From: Diphasiastrum complanatum
Lineage: Eukaryota > Streptophyta > Lycopodiopsida > Lycopodiales > Lycopodiaceae
Direction: 5' to 3'
Length of the DNA: 64,000 bases
Assembly (NCBI GenBank): GCA_029204225.1
Contig: CM055111.1
Location: forward strand, 22,589,355-22,653,354
The translations under genes and the position numbers were made by a program. Positions 49,528 through 60,475 of the stretch are shown piece after piece; the stretch's first letter is position 1, and each line of letters starts with the position of its first letter. The notes under the pieces are model-generated. The model made no database searches and was not told the origin of the DNA. It worked only from the letters and a program-made list of their open reading frames with translations.

Positions 49528-50290
49528 CTACATATTGAACTTATACAATAGATCTCGTGCATACTTGCTTTGCGTAAGAATAACACTGCCTTCCTTTTGC
49601 CAAACTTCAATACCAAGACAATAATGCATCAGCCCTAAATCACTCATGTCAAAGGTATTGGAAAGGTATGATTTGATTTCATCAATTAAGCCCATACTAC
49701 TTCCTGTAGTAATCAAATCATCGACATAGAGGACAACGAATGCTATATCTGAGTTTTGCCTAGGAATGTAAAGATTAGGATCAGCATCACTCTTTACCAT
49801 TCCCCTTCACTTGAAGTGTTCATCAATGCAAGAGTACCTCGCTTGTGGCGCTTGCTTCAATCCATATATGGCTTTTGAGTTTACAAAGCAAATTATCTCT
49901 CCCTGGCTCAACAAAGCCTTGAGGTTGCTCTAGATATCTCTCTTCATCTAACACTCCATTGAGAAAAGCAGATTTGACGTCCATTTGTTGGATTTTCCAA
50001 CCATAGAACGAATAGTTACCATTTTGGCTACGAGTGCGAAGGTCTCCTCAAAGTCTATACCTTCCTGCTACTCAAAACCTCTTGCAACTAGTCGTGTCTT
50101 GTACTTGTTGAGTTGCCCATCCGCTCCATACTTCGTCTTGTAGATCCACTTACATGTGATAGGCATCTTACCATTAGGTAGCTCAACCAAGTCCCACATT
50201 TTGTTCTTCGATATAGCCTCCATCTATTTCCATAGTTGCACGCCACTCCTTGTGTTCTTTTGCTTTGTTGAAAGTCTTAGGTTCTTGAGC
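49528..50290 (-). pseudogene. Copia reverse transcriptase (C9)
   Basis: Reading downward: WDLVELPNGKMPITCKWIYK, YGADGQLNKYKTRLVARGFE, a stop, QEGIDFEETFALVAKMVTIR, AIYGLKQAPQARY, then an open 90-codon frame with DADPNLYIPRQNSDIAFVVL, YVDDLI (catalytic YxDD) and MHYCLGIEVWQKEGSVILTQ. Frameshifts near 49990 and 49800 plus stops inactivate it. Confidence 0.92.
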
Positions 50291-50605
50291 CGTTAACATG
50301 GATCCCATTAGGGCTAGATTCATCTCTAGTCGAGCTGGAGGTTTTCAATTTCCGCTTGATCTCCTAAGCTCTCCCTGCTCACTTGATTCGGGAGTATCTC
50401 CCTTATTAGCATCACCTATTACTGACAAGTACCACTTAGGCTTTCTCCTAGGAGTCTCATTATTAACCGTCTTTTTCTATTGGCTCTTCCATATCGACAT
50501 CAACTTCTTTCTTCACCTATACTTTGGCTTTATCATCACATGAATCAATTGTCAATTTTATTTGGTCGTTTTGACCCATCTCATCAAAAGTAGCATCTCT
50601 GGAAA

Positions 50606-51400
50606 TCACGATCTTTTGTGCATCTGTGTCATACATCCTGTTGCCTTGGCTTTTTCATCATATCCAAGGAAAATACACTTAACAGCTTTTGCATCCAGTT
50701 TCTTTTGTTTTTCATCAGGCACATGAGCATAAGCATCACAACCAAATACTCGTAAATGAGAAACATTAGGTTCCTTTCCAGTAAAAGCTTTGTAAGGTGT
50801 CTTACCCTCCACGGACTTCATAGGACACCAGTTCAAGATATGAGTAGTTATGTTCCATGCTTCTGCCCAAAAAGTATTTGGCAAACCCTTGCTCTTAAGC
50901 ATTGCCCTAGCCATCTCCACAATGGATCTATTTTTCCATTTTGCAACTCCATTCTATTGTGGTGAAAAGGGTGTAGTAGTTTGCCTCTTGATCCCCTGAT
51001 CCTTGCAAAAATCTATAAACTTTGTTGAAAAATACTCACCGCCACCATCTGATCTAAGAGTCTTAATATAACAACCTATTTTTTTTTTCAACTAGAGCCT
51101 TGAGCTCTCTAAACTTGGCAAAAGCATCAGATTTCTTGCTTATGAAATAAATTCAGATATGTCTATTGTAGTCATCAACGAATGTGATGAAATACTAACA
51201 ACCACTATAAAGGACCTAGTTTGTATTGGTCCACACAGATCACTATGAACAAGATCAAGAATGTCATTGGCTCTTCTTGCTCCACCTTTGGGAAATCTCT
51301 CTCTACGTTGTTTTCCCAAAATACAACCCTCACAAATTTCTCCTTCAAAAGAGATATCAGGCAATCCAAAAACTAGATTACCTCTTTTAAGGATTTGCAA
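50606..51400 (-). pseudogene. Copia pre-integrase and integrase (C9)
   Basis: 51400-51140: EGEICEGCILGKQRRERFPK (CX2C of the zinc site) and LDLVHSDLCGPIQTRS (first catalytic Asp context). 51110-50920 is frame-shifted but contains LRSDGGGEYFSTKF-like sequence. 50920-50606: EMARAMLKSKGLPNTFWAEA, PMKSVEGKTPYKAFTGKEPN and CIFLGYDEKAKA, the integrase C-terminus. Confidence 0.9.
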
Positions 51401-51445
51401 GCTTTGAGCACTAATATGACCAAACCTTTGATGCCAAAGGTCACT

Positions 51446-52110
51446 TCAACTATCAACAATGCTTACCCTAGCTTGAGTAAAAGATCTCGCATTCAATTTG
51501 TAGAGTCGATTCCCTTTGAGTCTAGCTCCTGTAGCAATTACTTTGTAGTGATTCTTGATGTCCTTGACGAGACATTTGTCACTGTCAAACTCAACCTTGA
51601 GTTGTTGATTAGCCATCGTCCCAATATATAGTAGATTGTTAGCTAAGCCAGGTATAGATTGCACATTGCTTATCTGCTTTATCTTCCCACTGGCTAACTT
51701 CACTAGTACCACTCCAACTCCTTAAACAGATAACAATTGCCATCGGTTTGTCCGACTTCATCAAGTTCTGAAAACCACTCTTTTCTTGAAATCATGTGTT
51801 TGGACGCACCACTATCAATGTACCAGGTATCCTTGACTTCATCACTTGTCATTAATGCTGTAATGAACAAGTTTGAACTCTCACATGTATCATCTTCATA
51901 TTGATCATCATCATATTGATGTTGATCAGCATATTTGTCTTCATAATAATAGTCATCAAATTGATGTTGATCAGCATAATTGCCTACTTGCCATTTGCCT
52001 TTTATTTGTTCTATCTCCTTCTGTTTCTTGAAGCATTCACGCTCCTAGTGGCCAGGTTTGTTGCAGTACCTACAATTTCCAGGTTTATTTTACCTGGAAT
52101 AGTTGCATCC
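51446..52110 (-). pseudogene. Copia zinc knuckle and protease (C9)
   Basis: Near 52080-52035 the knuckle CRYCNKPGH, then a stop, then ERECFKK, where only the residue after His is lost. Downstream a short repeat YADQHQFDD/YADQHQYDD (about 51990-51915) precedes the protease start WYIDSGASKHMI (about 51815), with an intact DSGA site. The protease end VLVKLASGKIKQISNVQSIP and LYIGTMANQQLKVEFDSDKC leads to the pre-integrase. Confidence 0.88.
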
Positions 52111-52158
52111 TTGACCTCGGCCTTGATTCCAATTGTCTCAATTTGGGCCATCATTAAA

Positions 52159-52701
52159 CTATTCTTGAAATTGTTGGAACGATCCACGATTTGAGTTTCC
52201 ACCTCTTGATTGGTGTCTTCCACGACAAAATCTGCCACCATGTCCTCTAACTGCAAGAGCTTGATCAAATCCCCTGTTGCGATGACTCAAGTTCTCTTTT
52301 CGTTGTTCTTCCTGCAAAAGCAATCCACCTAACTCTTCATAGGTTGGAAGATTTTCCCGTGTAGCTATACTTGTGACAAACATCTGATGTGACTCAATCA
52401 AACTATTCAATGTTAATTGCACGATCTCACGATCTTGAACTCGCTCTCCAACTGCTACTAATTGGTCACAAACCTCTTTGATCTTTAGTAGGTGATCAGC
52501 AATAGTTGCACCATCATCCATCCGCAATGTGTGCAGCTTCATCTTCAGGAATAGCACTCGAGATGTGTTTGTGGTCTCAAAGAATGTCTTCAACATATCC
52601 CATGTTTTCTTTTGGTCCTTCTGAATCTGAAATGTAGGGAATAATTGCATCCCTAACTGATAAATTGATGACATTTTGTGCTTTCCATTTTCTCCTGTCA
52701 A
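52159..52701 (-). pseudogene. Copia gag (C9)
   Basis: A 180-codon open frame with a UBN2-type gag core: DMLKTFFETTNTSRVLFLKM, LHTLRMDDGATIADHLLKIK, EVCDQLVAVGERVQDREIVQ, and EELGGLLLQEEQRKENLSHR, then an Arg/Gly-rich tail (GHGGRFCRGRHQSRGGNSNR). The N-terminal part upstream (52702-53300) is interrupted. Related to the C2 gag at 4790-5200 (FEATNVTRVLFLKR). Confidence 0.92.
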
Positions 52702-53329
52702 ATGTCATATGATCTTCTTCGATCACTATCGGACTGGAGCGCGGATGTACAACTGCTCGGGTTTCCCTTCAACTAGTGCGCTTGGATCCGATATTGGTAC
52801 GGATATGAAAATAGAGAGAATATGAGAAAATATTCTAGATTTCTCACTTCGGCTTGACGACTACACGTCCTCCTCTTTGCAAAGATTTCGAAGAGAGTGA
52901 TCATTCAAACAAACAAAGATCAATAATGTGAAAAGTATGAAGCCTCAAAACTCTGAATGGCAGTACTAGACACTATCTGGTGTGATTTGCAGTACTTCAA
53001 ACAAACAGATGAGAGATTTCTTGGCACAACTCTTTGACAAATGGCACTTTTCACAAAGATTAATAAAAAAAATATTGTAAAACTTTTCTTCCCACTCAAC
53101 ATATTTTCAATCTGTCTGATGATGCCCTGGCCTTTCCGATGCCTCCGGGATTGTGTCTTTGTTCCCCACTAATAACTGTGAGCTCCAAAACATGCAAAAT
53201 ACATCAAGAAGGATTTCGTCCAGCCGTTTTTGTCTCTCCAAGGTTTCACCTCCTATGAAGGACTTTCTCACTTCATTCCGAAGCCTGTGACAAGTTGTAT
53301 CCACTGATCAAGCACGCAGGTCTATCGTA

Positions 53330-53341
53330 GCTCTGATACCA
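53330..53341 (-). other. Primer-binding site of copia C9
   Basis: The minus strand reads TGGTATCAGAGC, directly next to the LTR end at 53342. Confidence 0.95.
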
Positions 53342-53619
53342 TGTCAAACAATCAAATATGCAACATAAAACATTCACCATAAGCATTCACCAAGTAAGGA
53401 GGCGGAAGCAAAATGCTCACTATCACTCTATCACACTGTATCATACTGAATATAAAATGTACAAATAAACTCTAAACTCTGATAGAGAGAGAAAACCTAG
53501 AAGTAGACTACTAGACTAGCCTACGGCTAGTTACAGCTGGTAATAGCTGTTAGTAATAAAGTACATCGTGAACAGTAACGAAGAAGGGTAACAATGAAGT
53601 TTATCATTGATTTCTAACA
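53342..53619 (-). repeat. 5' LTR of copia C9
   Basis: 278 bp with the same termini as the 3' LTR (TGTTAGAAATCAATG...GTTTGACA). It carries a small extra segment near 53380 (a repeat of GCATTCACC) that accounts for most of the length difference. Confidence 0.95.
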
Positions 53620-54348
53620 AGCAAATCTAGAGATATGTAGGCATATTCGCCATAGACATAACACTTGTACTTGTTGTTTCGTCTATCGTTAAATGCAGCA
53701 AATTGTCTAATTGAGTTGACATATATGTCCATCTCTTTAACTATTAGTGAAAAGATAGCTATAACTTCCATTTTGATCAAATTCCTTTGACTCATTAAGG
53801 TCATTTCTCTATCTTAAGCCAATCTAAAAAACACTCAATAATATTGGAAAACAAACTCAATACATTTTGAAACATCACTTATTTTCAAAATATTGATTAT
53901 TTTTTTGTTAATGATTGAATTGATGAAAATCAAATATTTTATCAGTTTCATTATCAATCATCCTAAATCAATATTGAGACAAGCATGCATAACATGCTAA
54001 CATTGATAAGTAACCACAAGCTAATTGACTTTTTACGTAAATTATTCATTCAGAATCATAAACTACAACTTATAAAAATTACTTATGCATCAATACTATT
54101 CAAAACTATTGTCTCAATCACTCCAAGTAATACAAAACTAGCTCATTCATATTCACTTAGTCTCATACAAAGCCTACAATATGACTCTATGTATATGGAG
54201 TTACAAGATTCCTATTCATGGAGTGAATGAAAATAGGATAAACTACTTTCTTGGAGGTTGATTTCACTACCAAAAAGCAGTAAACTCCTACCAAAAGCTG
54301 ATAAAAAGCAATTACCATATCTCCACCTTTTGATCAATGCAAGCTCTA
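53620..54348 (-). pseudogene. Copia C8 gag N-terminal region and leader
   Basis: Minus strand 53804-53620 reads FSLIVKEMDIYVNSIRQFAA and NKYKCYVYGEYAYIS, continuing (across C9) into decayed gag at 48500. The rest, up to the primer-binding site at 54349, is AT-rich with no recognised motif. Confidence 0.5.
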
Positions 54349-54360
54349 GCTCTGATACCA
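54349..54360 (-). other. Primer-binding site of copia C8
   Basis: The minus strand reads TGGTATCAGAGC, followed by TAGAGC. Confidence 0.85.
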
Positions 54361-54770
54361 TTATAAGGAATAACACATATACATCTTTGCTTACAAAGCA
54401 TGAAAATGAAAAACAATGCACACAAACCAGCCAACCAAATAGAAGCTAAAGATCAGACCATAAAAGCTTCAACCCTGAGCCATGGTGTGTGAATGTTGAT
54501 GATGAGAGAAAATTGATAGCCAAAAATTAAAAGCTCAATATGGAGGAGGGCGAGTCCTATATAGGCCTTGGAGTGCTTGTGCATGTGTCCATGCAACCCC
54601 ACTACATACCAAACATAAGTTACTATTGATATCGCTCATCATGTATATAACAATGAAACACCATGTACTACTCCACATGTCACAATAGGAGTGCCTAAAA
54701 ACTCTCAAGGTTATTAATTACAAAATCTGGTCTTGAATGAAATTTTGAGATGAAACTAATAATCTCAACA
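54361..54770 (-). repeat. Probable 5' LTR of copia C8
   Basis: Bounded on one side by the primer-binding site. The other end is inferred from TGTTGAGATTATTAG at 54770. A minus-strand TATA element (CCTATATAGGACTC, about 54568-54555) supports promoter content. The terminus by the primer site reads TTATAA rather than CA. Confidence 0.55.
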
Positions 54771-56440
54771 ATTGGGGGCCTAATGCTCATGTTTAGAATC
54801 ATTCAAAATCCTTGTAACTAGACATGGATGTAACAAATAGTTTCACAAAGCCTACACTGGCTGTTTTATTGTATTGAAGAAAGAAATCTCACTACAAATC
54901 ATAGTCTTTTCTTGCATGAGACATACGTGTGTCAAACATAGAAATAAACACTTGTTAATAACGTAGGGCCCAATTGTAGGGCATATAGAACTCATGCTTA
55001 ACAAAATGTTGATGATTTTTTTGTGAAGCTTTTGTTTGTTCTTGTTAATATGGAGAATGGAAAAATAAAGAGTTTCACATTGCGGTTCTCCTTATTTAGA
55101 AACGTTTTTATGTGTAATTTAGAGGCTTTTAAATCACCCCCTCTTTTTTCTTTTGTCTTTTCATGTTTTCAGATGCAAAGTAGATTTTAGAATAAAGTCA
55201 CAACTATTCATGCACGAGTTGATGACTTGCAATAGAAGTAAGGTTGAAACCAGTTGACAAAATTTGTATTGATACCCAATCTGTATTGAGATTAAAAAAT
55301 AACTTACTTTTGTGGAATAAAATGGTCTATCAAACTAGGGCATATTCCAATATGGGATTTTGATCACTAGTTTAAAGAATAGTGATACCAGCTCCACACT
55401 AGTGTAGACAAATCTTGCACGTGTGTGGTGAGTTGGACTTGATCTTCTTCCTCATAGAAAATTATTGAAATTTGAAGGCATAACCCAACTCACTACTAAT
55501 TGGAGGCATTACTCTATAATTTTAGACTTTGTTGTATTGTAAGTTCCTTGATCAAGATGGGTAGTTGCCACATATCTAAAAGTTTGATCTTTCCCTCTTT
55601 TAAATTACATTTGAGTTATCATCATGTGGCACATAAAGTGAAAAAAATCCTTTTTCCAATAAGCCAAGCCCTCCACACTTTCAATGTGCCAATTAAAACA
55701 CACTTTTTCAACCTTGACCAAACAAACGTGAAGGCCGCTGGGAGGAAATTCAACCTAAAAGGCTATGACAATATCGAATGATAAGTCACATTATTTTAGA
55801 TCTAGATATATACAAGGATTGCTATACATACAATACAAGGATTGTTACCGTTCTAGTTACAAGAAGAAACGTCATGTTTTCAATGATAAAAGATGGAAAG
55901 TCACATTATTTTAGGTTGAGATACAAACAAGGATTGCTACCATTCCAATTACCAAGCATTAAAACAAGAATAAACTTCATGTTTTCATGGATAAAAGATT
56001 GGAAAATCAAACCCTCAATTACCAAGCATTAAAACAAGAATAAACTTCATGTTTTCATTGATAAAAGATTGGAAAACCAAACCCTCGTACAAATTGGAGT
56101 CTCCACCTTGGAGCCTGGAGACTTCCATGAAGAATGTCCACACCCATCGCCTTTCACTAAAATACGCACAAGCAACACAGGCCTTGTGCACATCCAATGG
56201 CCCATAGCAGGTGAGAGAGTGTCACATGCGCACCTGGCATTTATTGCCTATGCGTTTTTCATCCTCACGGGAGTCCTTGATACTTATTAGGGAGTAGAGT
56301 AGGAGTGTAGCTATCAGCATTGAATCATGGATGTTATAGTTAATGAATGATCATTGATCAATGAGGCCATTCTAGTAAATGATTCATTATTACATGCATA
56401 GAGAGAGGCCCATATTTATGTATGAGTCAAGACTCCAGTG
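54771..56440. other. Intergenic sequence upstream of the CRF gene
   Basis: AT-rich with no recognised coding domain. Contains a set of short tandem and near-tandem repeats at 55786-56088. No LTR termini seen. Confidence 0.5.
55786..56088. repeat. Tandem repeats upstream of the CRF gene
   Basis: A 70-bp unit is repeated head to tail at 55951-56020 and 56021-56088 (ACCAAGCATTAAAACAAGAA...AACCCTC). Before it, a longer degenerate unit recurs (CACATTATTTTAG at about 55787 and 55903; CAAGGATTGCTA at about 55812 and 55928; CATGTTTTCA...GATAAAAGAT in all units). Confidence 0.85.
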
Positions 56441-56449
56441 AAGTCCTTT

Positions 56450-56870
56450 TAAGCTTTTACTACCTGACGCCTATTAACCGTCGACCCTCCACAAGGCGGC
56501 CGCGTCGGCGTCCGTGTCGCCGTCGATCCTGCCAAACCTCCATCCGCACCTGCCATCCACGGATGCGAAGCGTCCCCGAGCCAGGTCCGACCTGACCTCA
56601 GAGCCGGATCCCGTCAGGTGAATCTGGTCTGGTTCCCCCCGGACCTGAGCCCGACTCGAGCGGGAAACCGAGCAGGCCTATCAGGCTTGGGCGGCGCACA
56701 CGTCCGGCAAAAACAGGGTCACGCCAGACATAACTGGGCAGAACCACCAAATGTAAGTGTCCATGTGGCCGGGTGGCGGTGGTGGATCTCACGCGGAGGC
56801 GCCGACGGTGTTTTCACATGGGCTATGGGCCATGCACCACCGCCACTCCATTGCGGACGCCAAACAGAGA
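56450..56870 (+). promoter_or_regulatory. CpG-rich region upstream of the CRF gene
   Basis: About 420 bp rich in G+C and CpG (GGCGGCCGCGTCGGCGTCC, GTGGCCGGGTGGCGGTGG) in otherwise AT-rich DNA. CpG sites are scarce elsewhere in the window, as expected for methylated repeats. Retention here fits an unmethylated promoter. A pyrimidine-rich stretch (CTCTCTGTTTTTTCTCCC) follows at about 56912, so transcription may begin near 56880-56960. The start is inferred; I see no clear TATA box. Confidence 0.5.
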
Positions 56871-57544
56871 GTACACTGCAGTTAATAGAAAAGCTTCCTT
56901 TTTTAGTCGACTGATCTCTCTGTTTTTTCTCCCTTTTCTCGGTTTCTCTTTTCGCAAATCGCGATCTCTCGTGTTTTGACTGATCATCCTCCGCTGAGAT
57001 CGCCATTTCCACCTAATTTTTGTACATTTTCTGTCATCTGCTCATTGATCCCCTCGCTGCTTGTCACGATCCACCGCCTGCCACACAATTTTCTGCCATA
57101 CTTTTTCACCCTCTTTTGCCACCATATATGCTCACAAGCAGAAAACTGCAAAACCCACATGCCAAACAGACATAAAATCAACATCCACAGAGCGGCTGAT
57201 CACCGATCCCTTTCCCTCTGATCACTTTTTAAGATTAGCATTGATCCGAGATTGAATCTTAAGATTTTTTCTACGCAGATATCTAGTGCATAGACATAGG
57301 TGAAGCAATTCTGAGGTTCTGTTCCGAGTTTTGGTTGATTCGAACTTCCTAGTGCAGGGTAGGAAACAGGCAGGCTCATTTCTAAGGCTGCTGAGAGGCT
57401 TTCATTTCGCATTTTCACTATTACTGAGGTTATCCAGCAATCTGGATGCATATAGCTTCCTGCTGTTTGTTTGGATGTCTTGTACAACCTCCTTTTGGCG
57501 ACTGCTGGTTCTTAGACGCATACTTCATTATCGGAACGATATCT

Positions 57545-57883
57545 GTAAGTTTTGTTTTGCTCGTAGTACTGTTCTAATATATGTTCTTTGAAACACGCGA
57601 CTTTTTTTATAGAAGTGATCCCCATGATAGGAGGTAATGAATCTGTCTTCTGAGAGATCTGCTTTTACCTTGTATGGTGGTTCTCATACTCATGCAATTT
57701 TGGTCCACATGCGTTGTCTGCTGCTATCATGGGCTTGTTGGCTGCTATCATGGGTGTTCTGACTCTGTTGCTTGGTGTGGTTGTTTTCCAGTTACTCAAA
57801 AGATCTTTTAGCAATAAAGGGCTGCAGAAGAAGTCCTTTCTTCAAGAAAGCAATCCCTTTTTTCTGTTAAACGTTGTCTTTAG
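57545..57883 (+). other. Probable intron in the CRF 5' leader
   Basis: The donor ATCT/GTAAGT at 57541-57550 is a near-perfect plant donor. The acceptor TTTTTTCTG...TTGTCTTTAG ends at 57883, six bases before the ATG. Removing 339 bp would join the upstream leader directly to the start codon and delete several upstream ATGs, including a 68-codon frame starting at 57714. Confidence 0.6.
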
Positions 57884-57889
57884 CTCGCG

Positions 57890-59641
57890 ATGCCTGGTCC
57901 TCAGACCGTCCCTAGACTAACGAACCCAGTGATGAAGACGCAGCTGAAAGGTAGAGGATTCAGTATACCTCCCAAGCTCCACTGGGGGGCAGATGATTCT
58001 GACGACGATTGGGATTGCATGAAGATTCAAGGTGGGCCGAGAAAGGTGAGAGTGATCTGCACCGATCCAGATGCAACAGAGTCGTCTAGCGACGAGGAAG
58101 GAGCCTTCAGAGTTAGCCAGTTACTGAAGGCAACTCCCCGGAGGCTTGTCCGTGAGATTGATCTTTCAGCAAATCACCCCTTGCCAATATCTGACAGCGA
58201 AGATGAAACTTCAGAAGTTCCTTCCTATTTTACTACATTTGAATCTCAAGCCTTGCAGAACGATCTTGAGCATCATGAACTGGTTGCTGCTGATGCCAGG
58301 CTCACTAAAAAGACATGCAGTGGAAAAAAGCAAAGTGAAAAAACACCAGCAGCACGACATCTTTCCAGAGCTGTGCATAAAGGATATGGTTCATCAAAAA
58401 GAAATTATCCTTTGAAGCAAAAGCTAGCTGAAAAGAGGGGCAATAGGTTCCGAGGCGTGAGGCAGAGGCCATGGGGAAAGTGGGCGGCCGAGATTCGTGA
58501 TCCAGTTAAAGGAGCAAGACTATGGCTTGGCACTTATGACACTGCAGAACAAGCTGCAAAGGCTTATGATGAAGCAGCCAGAAAGATCAGAGGCCCGCTT
58601 GCGCAAACTAACTTTTGTGGAGTTGCTGCCAATGAAGATTTATCTGCGGCTAGTCCTGTCTCTCCCTACAGTCCTGAAACGCCCGTGAACCTCAGAGAAA
58701 GCAATCAGTTTGTCTGCACAACAAATTGCCAGTTTGATTCTGAAGGATGGGCTGCAGATTCTTCGGATATTGGAGGAAAGCCACTTGTTGCAGCATTGGA
58801 AGATCCCTTCACACTAAAAACTGATGTCCTGTCTTCCAATCTGGAAAAAAATGGTGTCCTTCATACTTTTTCAGCTCAGAAAGATACACAGTCTACTTGC
58901 GTACATAGTGTTAATAGGAACTCTCTCACTTGCAGCCAAGACTTCTCTGAATGTTCTTCCTTTTCTGAATGTTCTTCTACTGATTGCCTTTCTGTGGAAA
59001 CTACTCTGGAAATTGTTCCTTCTGGTAGCCATGTTATTCACGTTGGGCCTGTTTTGGAACTGGACCATGAATCCTCAGTTATGGAATCCACGGCTCTAGC
59101 GCCGAGCTGCCCATCTTCCATTCATGTGGATTCTTGCTTCTCTGATCTGGGTAATGGAAGTCAATCTCCTGCATCTGTTCTGGTCAAGTCTCTCCCATTG
59201 CAGATGCAATGCCCTGACTCCCCTGAGGATTTGCCTTCCGCCTGGGATCCCACTTCTGTTTCAGCTTTTGCCGAGGAAGATTCAGCATTAATTGACTACC
59301 TCTACTGCAATGAAGAAAAGATCGCTTCCATAAACATCATTGAAGGGGAAAACATAGATTTTCCGTTACTGCTGGACTCACAACCCATGGCCTTAAGTTT
59401 TGAAGTTCCTGGCAAAGATAGAGCTGTAGACCTTGCACAGGATCAGCTTTTTGTTAAGGAGCTTGATTTACTTTTCGATGTGGATACTTATGGGCATGTT
59501 GCTGGAGTGGATTTTGATCTGGTAGGAGCAAATGCTTTTGGTGATGCAGATGAGCTGGGTGACATCGATTTGCTTGACTCTGAGCTTCCCTGGTTTCACC
59601 AAATTGACCTGCTAAGATCAGAACCGAGCAGCTGTGCTTGA
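57890..59641 (+). CDS. Cytokinin response factor-type AP2/ERF transcription factor
   Basis: 583 residues. The CRF domain at residues 51-92 has [20 protein letters not shown] and [10 protein letters not shown]; in this family it mediates contact with histidine phosphotransfer proteins and other CRFs. A Lys/Arg-rich stretch (169-184) may serve nuclear import. The AP2/ERF DNA-binding domain is at 185-242 ([40 protein letters not shown]), with Ala and Asp at the ERF-defining positions, so GCC-box-like targets are expected. SPASVL at 426-431 resembles the SP(T/V)SVL phosphorylation motif of CRFs. The C-terminus (about 460-570) is acidic and hydrophobic, suggesting activation. At 583 residues it is longer than most angiosperm CRFs. 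FSECSS is repeated in tandem at 352-363. The start is the first ATG after the predicted acceptor, and the frame has no intron. This is the only clearly intact gene here. Which CRF clade it belongs to is not determined. Confidence 0.95.
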   Translation: MPGPQTVPRLTNPVMKTQLKGRGFSIPPKLHWGADDSDDDWDCMKIQGGPRKVRVICTDPDATESSSDEEGAFRVSQLLKATPRRLVREIDLSANHPLPISDSEDETSEVPSYFTTFESQALQNDLEHHELVAADARLTKKTCSGKKQSEKTPAARHLSRAVHKGYGSSKRNYPLKQKLAEKRGNRFRGVRQRPWGKWAAEIRDPVKGARLWLGTYDTAEQAAKAYDEAARKIRGPLAQTNFCGVAANEDLSAASPVSPYSPETPVNLRESNQFVCTTNCQFDSEGWAADSSDIGGKPLVAALEDPFTLKTDVLSSNLEKNGVLHTFSAQKDTQSTCVHSVNRNSLTCSQDFSECSSFSECSSTDCLSVETTLEIVPSGSHVIHVGPVLELDHESSVMESTALAPSCPSSIHVDSCFSDLGNGSQSPASVLVKSLPLQMQCPDSPEDLPSAWDPTSVSAFAEEDSALIDYLYCNEEKIASINIIEGENIDFPLLLDSQPMALSFEVPGKDRAVDLAQDQLFVKELDLLFDVDTYGHVAGVDFDLVGANAFGDADELGDIDLLDSELPWFHQIDLLRSEPSSCA

Positions 59642-60475
59642 AGCTTTTGATGGAGATTTAACAATTTACATTTTCAAGCAATTTAGAACTGTTGAGAATG
59701 TTACTAAGCAGAATCTTTGGTAGCTGGCAAAACTTGTCATACTACCTGTCATAATTTTACAGCCTTTGAGCTATCATTTGATAGCTTCAGCTGGAGTTTT
59801 GCATAGTACTCTGTATAACGTATACCATGATAAGATAGGGATTTTGAGTAGCAAGTAAACAATTTTGCTCTGCGGATTTGATCTTTAGGTTTGCCCTGTT
59901 TGTAGTTCTGGGCAAGCAAGAGCTATAATGGCTCTGAGATTAGCTTACAAGTCTTAATATGCATATTCAAATTTGTCAACCCTTGATTGCCTATGTTTGT
60001 TGAATATGTTAGTCTTGGAAATGCCTTCATTCACATCAGAAGACTCTTGGAGTTTATGTGCAATGTTCTTTTGTATGGATGGCACAAATGAAACAATGCT
60101 GGCTAAGGTTTATATTGCAGATGGGATGGCCTTTATTTTACAAGCTACTCACTCAGTCTTTAACCAAATCTGGAAGCAATAGCTACAGCCTATTAGTAGC
60201 TTTGCTTAAGCCTTAATTTGCTTCAACATATCATTTGACAGATACTTGGAAGGCTATGTTTTTGAATTGGTCAAAGCATTCATGAGTTATATTACATTCA
60301 AAGAGAGTAAGTCAGTCAAATTTGAAGAAACTTTTAAAATGTTATCACTATTAAGCTTTCAAGCCAAACCCAAATTGCTGAACTGAAGGGGAAAAGTCTA
60401 AATATTTAAGTGGCAGGGTTGGCCATAAAGTCATTAATGACTCTCCATGAGGGGTTGAGCTGCTTGCACAAGCTC
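59642..60475 (+). other. Downstream region of the CRF gene
   Basis: Contains the 3' untranslated region, but I cannot place its end; no AATAAA signal is evident in the first 400 bp. A 69-codon frame at 59973-60182 lacks any domain and looks like chance. Confidence 0.5.

Larger units (their letters stand above)
48501..53619 (-). mobile_element. Copia C9: structurally complete retrotransposon
   Basis: Both LTRs (48501-48765 and 53342-53619), primer-binding site, gag, protease, integrase, RT, RNase H and polypurine tract are present in order. A perfect 5-bp target duplication AGCAA flanks it (48496-48500 and 53620-53624). The element is 5.1 kb, a normal copia size. The LTRs differ at roughly 15-20 sites plus small indels, and the coding region is broken, so the insertion is old. 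It sits inside the gag of C8. Confidence 0.95.

Noticed and set aside
56598-57012. Open frames on both strands in the CpG-rich region
   Set aside because: High G+C lowers stop frequency. The frames overlap each other on both strands and show no domain.
57714-57920. A 68-codon frame with a hydrophobic segment upstream of the CRF start
   Set aside because: It lies within the predicted leader intron and overlaps the CRF start in another frame; no family recognised.
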